64,000 nt of DNA. It comes from Rhea pennata. Lineage: Eukaryota > Chordata > Aves > Rheiformes > Rheidae. The stretch is taken from contig NC_084687.1 in the NCBI RefSeq assembly GCF_028389875.1, positions 4,624,157 to 4,688,156 of the forward strand, in the 5' to 3' direction. Below, piece by piece: positions 27,326 to 36,325 of the stretch. Every line of letters begins with the position of its first letter. Position 1 is the stretch's first letter. The position numbers were made by a program, and so were the translations under genes. A model generated the notes under the pieces. It saw nothing but the letters and a program-made list of their open reading frames with translations. It was not told the DNA's origin and ran no database searches.

Positions 27326-30300
27326 AAGTGGGCCAGCAGGGCCCAGGATCAGGATGAGACGTTGCTCCCCAGAGTGCAGTAGCCACTGCGAAGGAACAGC
27401 AGCACGTTGTGTCAGGGACAAAAGGACATCGGACTGAAGCTGGGAGATGAAGCCCATTCTCCACAGGGACAGGCACACTGTGGCTGTGACAACTCACCTC
27501 TCAGCAGCCCCGCAGGAGGTAACTATTGAGGACCTGCCAGGGAACAAGGGGTCCTGCTTCCTGGGCAGCGCCGAGTCAGGGCAACACTGCAAGCAGTCGT
27601 GGACCACGCAGAACTGCGACGACAGGAACGCAGGTCAGTGGTGTCACAGTAGCCAGCGCTGTCCTAGGGCACGCCCCAGGCATGTTGCAAGAAGTCTGTG
27701 CAGTGGCTGCCACGCAGCTCTGGGCTGAAATAGCCCCTGCCAAAGCATGGCAACAGCAGGACACCACTACTTCTGTGCTGGAATCAGGATGACAGTCCAG
27801 AACAAACGAGACACAATTCCTTTGCCCAGGGATAAAAAAAAGTACCTTTCCCCCCACCGCCTCACCACAGTGCCCTCCCAGCCCCAGTAAGTTTTGAGGC
27901 AGAGCACTGCAATTTGCTGCAGCAGGTATGAGGCTGCCTTCTTCTGCAAAGGCACAACGACAACCCACAGTTGTGGCTTCCTCATGAGCTCCTTTGAGAC
28001 AGCATGGTCACCCTTGTGTTACAGAGGAGCTAGAAAGCAGCCTTCCCACAAATTCTACTTCCTACTAACTTCATTATCCTTTCTGAACACTTCTCCTTTT
28101 TGACCAGTGCCTGGTCTGTTTTGAATCTTTACCTACACAAAAATCCATACTGTCATGCACTTCTGAACTCTTCAACAGCTCCCTGCTGGATTAAGCCCTC
28201 AGTCTGTAATGGCTTCTAAGAATTAAAACAAGGCCTTTATGTCCTTTTCCCCTTTGTAAAGCTTAGCGGGGTGCAGCTGCTATGTTAGTGCTTCCTCATA
28301 AAAATGCCGCAGCGTGAAACAAAGCAGAACCCCACAGGATCCCCAGTGTGGTATCGAGACTAGGAATTTCTCTCTGCCACTGAAATAGTGTATGACCCTG
28401 GTAACATTACTTAACCTCTATTTAGCCGGGACGGTGGGTAGAAGAGAGGGGGCAGGGGAGCTATAATACCGCAAGGGTGAAACCCATACCCCCAAGGCCC
28501 CTAATTCCCTCTAGGTCAGGCTTCAACTCATTGAAAGCAACAACACTGCCAGTGATTTTGAGAAGTGCAAAAGCATGGGGGGAGGGAAAAAAAAACACCA
28601 AAGATCCAAATAGAGGAATACAGCTTGGCAACCTTTCCATTTGGATTTTATATTCACAAAGAAAACACTGGGGAACAGCAAGAAAACAACCTTCCAGACC
28701 ATGCCTTGACAGGCAAAATTAGGGTGGTTTTCAATTACGCTGGCTCAATCCATTAACGTAACACGATTGAAAGCCCCCTGAAGACTTGTTAAGATGCAGA
28801 CTAGCGTGTTTGAAGCCACGTTAACCTGCCATATTGATGTTGGGGAGGTGGGGCAGAAAGGGGGATAAGATTGAAAAACAGTCATTTTGTCCATCAGGGA
28901 AGTAAAAAGCTCCAGAGTAAAGCTCCTTGTGTCGGGCAGGTGATGCCCTCATTTGCAGAATGCAATTACAACAACAGACAGTTTTGCTTAGACATAAGGG
29001 CTAAACCCTATCCATCCTTACACATGTGGGAACTTACTGACGTCAATGGCTGTAATGGTGTAATTGAAGGCAGAATGTAGCTCAAGGGGTCCTGTTTTAT
29101 TACTCTAGGAACAGTACAATGTATTAATAAGAGAACATAAGTCCCCAGAGTTCCCAGCACACATTTTGTATTTTTAAGACATATGACTGGAGTTTTGACA
29201 TCTCTGGTTGCAGAATGCATCTTTTGGAAATTAATAAAGCATTAGCCACATAAAAGGAGTATTTTTTTTTAACTTTAAGATATAAAAGGGGAAGGACAGA
29301 AATAACTATCTCTACAAAGATTAGAGTGGGTTTTCATGAGTTTTCCCAGGCATGTTTAACCTTGTGTAAGGATATCAGGTCAGATTCTCCAACCATCACT
29401 GAAATTAACAGTGTGATTGAACTCAGTTTGCAAGTTATGAACTTGAGCTAAGAGGTGCAAAATCCCAGTACATTCAGTATGTCGGAATTTCTAATACACT
29501 TACTGTGCATTATGCCATTTATTATGGTTCATTAACGAGGTCTTTCTGGACCTGGTGCTGATTAAATTTATTAAATGCCCACACTAAAAGCTATAGGCAC
29601 TCTAACAGTTAATTAGTTTTACAGGTATAAAAGATAATCATATCCAAATAACTATTTCTCTGCCAGTTAGCAAATCAAGGTAACCTAACAGTTTCTTTTT
29701 CCCCCACCACTTCAGGAAGAGAAATCTATTTAGGTGAACATTTCTGTTTTGCTTGCTCTTCAGATTCTTCGAGACTTACGTATAGGCAAGGGACCAAGAA
29801 TATTTTCTGAGAGAAAGATGCACACTGCTTCTGCACCAGCTACCCACTGTCCTCTTTGCAAATCTCCCTTCCTAAAAACATCTTTATACCTTCTCCACAT
29901 CCTCCCTCTTCGTCCAGGACACAGGCTGGGGAGTTGGAACCCCGCTAAGGCCCTTGGCACAGCCTTCCTAGCAAATGCAAACAAAGTTCAGCACAAAGGT
30001 TACTGGCAGAATGAGCGTGTTTCTTCTTGTTCTGAGAGCAAGGGGAGGAGGGAGAAAAAAAAGAAAGTATTACAGCTACAAGCCAGATAGATACTGAATG
30101 TGTAAAACCAAGGGGACAGATGGCTCAAAAGGGATCTCATTTCCCTGGTTTCCCTGCTGTAAAAATAAATCACCACTGAAAAATATTCAAGTGATATCAC
30201 ATAGTTAAGCCTTATAATAAATCTTTAGCTCCTATTCCTCAAATCTGTCCTTACTCAGTAAATCTGCTGAAGTCACCAGGATTCCTCAGGTGAGAAATAA

Positions 30301-30711
30301 CGTACAAGAATGGGACATTTATTAGATACCTTTCAAACAGTGAGATAAGGCGGCTGGTATTCAGTTTCAGTGCATGAGAGGGCTCCTGCCAGACTTACTT
30401 ATTTATCACTAGGCTTCACTGGAGCCATGTGAGAGGTAGAAGATTTTAATACTCCCCTCAGATGCAAAAGACGAAGGCAAGCTAAGAACACACCCATAAT
30501 ACGAATGCAAGAATTACTGTAGATTTTGCCACAGGGAAATTAGCTCACTTCAGTAGTATAAAGCTCTTGAATCAAATCAAAGATAAAACTCTGCAAAACA
30601 ATTGTTTCCACACAACAGAAAAATCTCAAAAGCAAAACACAGCAACACAACAGAGGACAGCACAACACCTGCTGTGCAGAAAGACTCCCATCTCCTCACA
30701 AAAATACAGCT
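27326..30711. other. intergenic region between the putative USP49 promoter and the MED20 3' end
   Basis: No frame resembles a known protein. An exon-like block at 27530-27646 is noted in the findings. The rest is moderately AT-rich unique DNA with no repeat or RNA gene that I recognise. Confidence 0.6.
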
Positions 30712-30717
30712 TTTATT
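30712..30717 (-). terminator. MED20: MED20 polyadenylation signal AATAAA
   Basis: The complement of TTTATT gives AATAAA about 410 bp after the MED20 stop codon. It is the first canonical hexamer seen downstream of the stop, so the 3'UTR would be about 430 nt. Confidence 0.65.
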
Positions 30718-31126
30718 TTGGTGAAAAATAACAAGATGCTTTCACATGGTTATCTAAAAATCTCTCTCCTGTAGCAGTTTACAGTCAAGGAAACTCTACC
30801 CTTGCATATATTTGGCTGGAGTTTCTCCCTTTTCCTCCTTCTGCATGCAAACAATAATCCCCTGCATGAAGCACTGCACTTAGAATCATCATCGCCATGG
30901 GTGGATCACAGACACGCTCAGAAACAGAGGAGAATTGTAAGAAATACGCATAGCATTCAAGACCTTTGCTTTAAATCAGGAGAAAGAGATTAAAAACAAA
31001 CACAAAAATCCAACCAAACAAAACCTTGGGCTGACTCCAGTGTTGCTTTTTGGAGAGACTCCTAATCCACATGGGCAGGCAGGAAAGAGGATGCAGTTGC
31101 TTTAAACAGAGCTTCAGGCAGCCCTT

Positions 31127-31342
31127 TCACCTGATTCCTGCCACGGGCACCTGCTGCTGCTTGCGGATCTTGTTGAACAGCTCCATGTACTGAACCATGG
31201 TGTCTGCTGGGCTGTAGATGCTGTCGTGCTTGGTGCTGAACACGGATGGGATGCCAGGAGTGTGGCTCCCCATGAAGCTCTGCATGAACTCCATGAGCAG
31301 GTTCCAGCAGTCATTGGCTATCACACAAGGGCAGTACTCAAC
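31127..31342 (-). CDS. MED20: MED20 coding exon 4 (residues 142-212 and stop)
   Basis: The acceptor TTGCCAG|GTTGAG opens the exon, which encodes [29 protein letters not shown] and the end VPVAGIR with TGA at 31127-31129. Confidence 0.96.
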   Translation of the reverse strand, partial: VEYCPCVIANDCWNLLMEFMQSFMGSHTPGIPSVFSTKHDSIYSPADTMVQYMELFNKIRKQQQVPVAGIR

Positions 31343-34300
31343 CTGGCAATAAAAAACAGAGCACTGAAGATCACAGCAGGGGCGATAATCACACAGGCAA
31401 CAACACGACTTCCCTGTGCCTTGCCAGAGATGCACGTTTAGTCAATGGCTTGACGTTGAGAGACCAACTTCTCCATGCTGTGGTTTCAGATGGATATATA
31501 GTAGTTCTCTCAGCTCTCTTTATGTGAACATGTAGCATAAAACAACAGAGGGATGGAGAAATGTAAATGAAGAGGATGTGCTGGAAACAAACTGGCAATC
31601 CCTTCAGAAGGGAAGAAAGAGGAAGGTAAAACACACCTATAAGTTCATTATCTGTATTAAATGACCAGAACAGGAGGTCTCAGGACTTTGATTCAAGTGT
31701 CACAAGTGAATGTCACTCCCACAATGTGGTAAGTTAATGACTTGCATGTGTGGCAGTGACATCTTTCAGGTGTGTGTTGAAAAACTTGGGGATTAAGGAT
31801 TTTCAGCCTCTTATCTAATAAGAGTCTGGTCCCAAATCAGGAGTGAGTCCTAATGCAAACCCAGAAAAAAAAAAAAAAAAAAACAGAAGACCTACTAAAT
31901 CAAAACAGAAGCAACCAGATCACCTGGCAAATCTGGTCTTGAACTCAAGTTTAGAGTAAAACAAGCTTCTGCCTAACTGCAGGTTAATAGGAATGCTGAC
32001 ACTACCAAAATATCTGTTTGTTCAACTGAAGAAAAAATAAACTATTTCTCAATCCCCGTCACTGCTGGCTAGTAACACCTGCCTGAGTAGATCCAGTATG
32101 ATCATTAATTACGCATCAGGTAATAGGATTTGTGTTTAGAAAGACGTAGTCTCAGCTCTTTGACCTCTCAGCATCTAATTCTTAGCTGTCTTACAGAGTG
32201 TTCAGCTTCAATGTATCTAACTATCCAAAGTCTGACCTACTCTGCCTTGCCCTTCCCACGCCAACACAGACCAGCTTCTTGTCTCATTCTGAGTCTTTTC
32301 AGCCCAGATGAAGCTTGTCCATGGCTCACTAGCCTTTGAGTCACACATCCATTCAGCCAGCTGTCTCCCCAAATGCCTTCACAGCTCCTCCCATGACCCT
32401 TCATATGTACTAAAGGATTTCCCTTTAGAGTGTGAAAGCCTTTCTTCAGCCCAGCTTCCACCCCGCGAATACCCAACAGCAGCTGGCACGATAGGACCGG
32501 TGCTCTCAAGCCTAATCAGCAGTCAGGCTGCTGAGCAGAAACAGCGGAAGCCGTTTGATGACAAGCTTTGAGCCCACACTGCACCCCACAGTGCAGCAAT
32601 ATAGGTCAGCACGCCATGGGGTAGGACTGACGCCTGCAATGCAAAACTGTCTGAAGAGAGAAGACAGATTTACACCTTGTGCACGCAGAACGTAGGGCAG
32701 GAGGACCGTGCTCTCTGCTCTGCTTGACACAAGGAAAGAAAGTAAAACCTAAATCAGCATTGAATTATCAGCTAAAGAGGTTATTTTGTCCCCCTTGGTA
32801 TGTTTAATAACCTGAAGTGTGCTACTTGTGTTGTGCGTCAGGATTTTAAGCAGCTTTTTAGTTTGATGGCATCCCTTCAGGGTTTTGTTTATTGACACTT
32901 CAATGACAGGCTTTTCCAAAGCTGCAGCTGAGCTCCAAAATATCTGTCTGAATTAAACCTTGCTGTGAAAAAAAAAGAGATAAATACTCCGTCTTCCACA
33001 TACACGAATACATCTAGTACAAACTGATAGCAACTAGTATACAAGTTCACATTTGAGAGGCTGGTCTATAGGCCAGGCAGTCAATACACAAAAGGAAGAG
33101 GGGCTCAAGATTTCTAGTCTAGCTCCTAAAATGAGATTTTTCTATCTGTAGTTGTATTTTATATCCTTGAAAGACAATCCTTACCTCCACAGATATTCCA
33201 CGGGCACTGGGCCCCATTGTAACTGTGCCCACCTTCACCAAGAAGTCACAGTACTGGTAGCGGGTACCCCGGCTCTCTATCTTGTTCGCCTTGGCATTTT
33301 GGAAGAAGCCTTTCAGCTTCACCATAAGGATATCAAAGTTGGCATCTGCTATCAGGCAGGGACCACTTTCAAAGAGAGCGAAACAGCTGAGGGGATATTC
33401 GGAGTTGTGCATCACGTACATCAGCTTGCCTGTCTGCCCTGAAACAAGAGCAATGGTATCTGGGCTGTAAAAACAACAGTTCTGTGCTTGTACGTGCTTT
33501 AAAGAAAGAAACATCTCTTTGTTTTCCCTTTGCCATTCTTGCTGCTTCAGTTCCGGGATCCTTCTATTAGCCACACAGAGAGGACGTGCCTGGCTCGTAC
33601 GGAGATTAAGAAGTGGAAGTGGATTCTCATTTATCCCAGTCAGTTAACAAAGCCTTTCCACAGATGTGGTTGTGTGAGTTCCAGCTGCAGCAAAAAGCCC
33701 CTCTCATAGCTTCCACCCTGCAGGCACATCAGCAAAACCCCACAGCAGGGCAGCCAAAGCAGCACCCCAGCTGCACCAATCTGCCTGGGAAATTGTCTGA
33801 GCAGAGCCAAGAGGCTGAAAGGGCTCAGTGCTGACCTCTGCAGCCGCAGAAGCACCAGAAGGATGTTCACACTGGTTTTTAAATGCTGTTAAACCCCACA
33901 CACTTGAGCAGGAGAAGGAAAGAACAGTCCCATTAGGTAAGCAGATTGAGTAACACCTTTCAGCTCTCCTGTTAGGCCCTGGCATTCCCTCTGGATGTCA
34001 CAAGTTCTCCGAAAACATCCCCTGGGCAGTACAGGGGCATTTCACACCTTAGGAGCTCCCCTAGAGCTGCTCACCACCACCTGCCTGCCCAGGGGAGCCT
34101 GTGCACTTCTCAGCTACCACCTCCAGCCTGCAGGTCTGCTGCCACCTCCTGCCCTCAATCACTCACCCTCCTGGAGAACGGCAGAGCAGGCAACAGCAGC
34201 AAGATATTCTTAGGAGACTCCTGTACCCAGCAGTCACATCCTCCTCTGCTGCAAAACGCAGGCTCCAAAACAGCTCTCCAGAAATCATGCTTTAAGCAGC

Positions 34301-35928
34301 CTTACGGAAAAAATACCGCCAAACTGGCAGCTGTTTTTTTGACCATTTATCTTATTCTGTATGCACAAGAAGGATATCCTACGCAACTACTGATATTCCA
34401 GTAAGATTCGTTAAGTGCTCACTGCTCAACACAGCTATCCTCAGTGCAGGAAAAGGCAACTGTGGGGCACGCACTTAATGAAGAAAATAGTGTTAGCGAG
34501 ACACAGCGTGCGCCAAAGTGGAACAGCACATTTGATCGTTCAACGTGTCTGTCACAGGGCAGCCCACAGCACGCAACACCCAGCCTCCAGGCCAGCGGAG
34601 CCCTCGGACTGACCTTCCCCGGCTCTCAAAGAACAGTACGCAGGGGCACTATGCTTCCCAGCGTTGTTCATCTGAGAGGGGAAGATGGGAACTGCAGCAC
34701 AGATCTTTCAAGGGAGAGAAAAGCTTTTACAAGCAGCGAGACAACCGCCCATTCCCTGTGAGAACTCAACGCAGTAAATAAAATGAGGACGACTCGCAGA
34801 AAAAGCCTCAACTCCGTGGCAGAACCCGGGACAGAGCCGCGATCTCGCACGTACCAGATGCTTGTTCCACAGAGCACCTTGCTGCTCCCGCAGCCGGGTT
34901 TCGCCACCAGCACGAGATGAAGGCAAAGACCGAGAAACGCTCCCGGGAGAAGAGCAGCCTCCCGGCCGGCACTGCATGAGAGCCCGCGACCGCCTCCCTC
35001 CCTCTTACCGCGACCGGGCTGGCAGCTGCGGGCTGCGCCCGGCCGCGGGGCCGCCGCTGACCTTGGTTGCCCATGGTGGAGGCAGCGGTGTGGTAGGTCT
35101 CGCAGTCCACGCAAAACGTCCCCTGCTTCTCCGCGCCCAGCAGCTCCAGCTTCCTGGTGAGCATCTCCACCGTCTGCTGCACGCTCTTGCCCTCCGCCAC
35201 CGGCACCTGCGCCACGCTGCGGGGGGGGGGGGGGGGGGCGTCGTGGGGGGGAGGCCTGGCCCTGCTGCCGCAGCCCTGAGCCGGGCTGGGGACTAACGGG
35301 ACCCGCTGCAACCCCCCCCCCCCCCCCCGTGACAGCACCCACGGTGGGGGGGCACCTTCTGCCACGGCCTCTCTGCCACAGCCCCCCCCTACACGAGAAC
35401 ACCCACGGAGGGGGCCTCCAACGCAGCCCTCCCACGATGGGGTCTTGACACCCTCCCCCGTGGCCTCCTCGTGATGGCACCCCCGAGGGGGGCATGGACA
35501 CCCTCCAGCATAGCTTCCCCCCACCCCCACGAGAACACCCACCGGGCAGGGGGGGGGCTCCAGCGCAGCCCCCACGAGGGGGTCCTGGAGCGGGGGGCAC
35601 TCCCCCCCTGGTCTCCCTATGATAGCACCCACGGGTGAGACGCCTTCCACCACAGCCCCCCCCCCCCAAGAGAGCGCCCACGGAGGTGGGGGGCGGACAC
35701 CGTCCCCCGTGGCCTCCTCCTGATGGCACTCACGGTGTGTGTGGGGGGGACCCTCCTCCACGCCCCTCCCACCACGGAAGCACCCACCGGGAGGAGCCCT
35801 GTGTTGCCCCACACGGCAGCACCCACGGAGGGAGGGGAGAAGACACCGCATCCCCCCCCCCCCACGCAGGACGCCCCCACGGGGGCCCACCAGCCCCCCC
35901 CCGCTCGCCCTTACCACGTGACCCCCAT
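31127..35928 (-). CDS. MED20: MED20, Mediator complex subunit 20
   Basis: MED20 (TRFP) is a subunit of the Mediator head module and works with MED18 in RNA polymerase II pre-initiation complexes in the nucleus. Four coding exons join in matching phases: 35915-35928, 35062-35216, 33185-33438 and 31127-31342, giving 212 residues, the same as the human length as I remember it. The product starts MGVTC and continues [70 protein letters not shown] and ends [10 protein letters not shown], all typical of vertebrate MED20. The start context GCCATGG is strong. The gene is divergent from BYSL, with 123 bp between start codons, so the two very probably share a promoter. Intron 1 is almost entirely G/C-rich minisatellite. 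Confidence 0.97.
31343..33184 (-). other. MED20 intron 3
   Basis: A 1,842-bp phase-0 intron containing a 19-A run at 31865-31883. No other feature is seen. Confidence 0.9.
33185..33438 (-). CDS. MED20: MED20 coding exon 3 (residues 57-141)
   Basis: The acceptor CTTGTTTCAG|GGCAGAC and donor GTGGAG|GTAAGG bound 254 nt encoding [12 protein letters not shown] through [11 protein letters not shown]. The frame remains open for some distance into both introns, so the longer open frame over this exon overstates the coding part. Confidence 0.96.
33439..35061 (-). other. MED20 intron 2
   Basis: A 1,623-bp phase-1 intron. GC content climbs towards its 5' end near the promoter. Open frames in it are low-complexity extensions of neighbouring exons. 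Confidence 0.9.
35062..35216 (-). CDS. MED20: MED20 coding exon 2 (residues 5-56)
   Basis: The acceptor is CCCCCGCAG|C, whose pyrimidine tract is a pure C18 run; the donor is CAAG|GTCAGC (phase 1). The exon encodes [13 protein letters not shown] through [10 protein letters not shown]. Confidence 0.95.
35217..35914. repeat. MED20 intron 1: degenerate G/C-rich minisatellite
   Basis: The 698-bp intron is dominated by repeated words such as GCACCCACGG (about ten anchor sites from 35335 to 35871, spaced about 40-90 bp), CACGAGAACACCC and GTGGCCTCCTC. A GACACC..TCCCCCGTGG segment near 35448 recurs near 35696, so a ~248-bp higher-order period is likely. It also holds C17 at 35312-35328 and G18 at 35221-35238. 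Like the arrays near 25 kb it lies within a few hundred bases of a CpG promoter. Confidence 0.75.
35915..35928 (-). CDS. MED20: MED20 coding exon 1 (14 nt coding)
   Basis: ATG GGG GTC ACG TG followed by donor GTAAGG encodes MGVT plus two bases of Cys5. Only 14 coding bases lie in this exon. Its last six bases are the E-box palindrome CACGTG. Confidence 0.93.
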
Positions 35929-36051
35929 GGCGCGCGCGCGGCGGCGCTGCGGCGGCGCTGCGGCGGCGGGCGGGCCGGGGCGGAAGTGACGCGCGGCGGG
36001 AGGCGGGGACGCGCAGGCGCCCCGCGCGCGGCCCCTGGGAGCGGCGCGGCC
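35929..36051. promoter_or_regulatory. bidirectional MED20/BYSL promoter
   Basis: Only 123 bp separate the two start codons. The interval is a CpG island with GGCGG tracts, two copies of GGCGGCGCTGC, a GC box and an ETS-type site CGGAAGTGAC at 35981-35990. There is no TATA box. An E-box (CACGTG, 35915-35920) lies in MED20 exon 1. Factor binding is inferred from motifs only. Confidence 0.8.
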
Positions 36052-36325
36052 ATGCCGAAGGCGCGGTGCGGCCCCGCGGCGGCGGCCCAGGCCCGGGCCC
36101 AGGCCCAGGCCCAGGCCCGGGCGCAGCCGCTGGCCGAGCAGATCCTGCGGGCGGCGGCGCCGCGGCCCACGGCGCGGGTGAAGCGGCGCGCGGCGGCGGC
36201 GGATGACGACGATGGCGGCGGCTACGTGGACGCGCGGCTGTCGCGGCGGATCCTGGAGCAGGCGCGGCGGCAGCAGGAGGAGCTGGAGGCCGAGCACGGC
36301 CCCGGCGCGCCCGCCGCGGCGCTGG
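36052..36325 (+). CDS. BYSL: BYSL coding exon 1 (residues 1-91)
   Basis: Begins [13 protein letters not shown] in context GCGGCCATG; the donor is CTGG|GTGAG (phase 1). Very GC-rich. It encodes the Ala/Gln/Arg-rich head and [20 protein letters not shown]. Confidence 0.93.

Noticed and set aside
26596-27497. Minus-strand frames of 240-243 codons rich in GVSPPPESP/GALWGVTAP repeats
   Set aside because: Product of the 39-bp minisatellite, whose length is a multiple of three; no start, splice or homology support.
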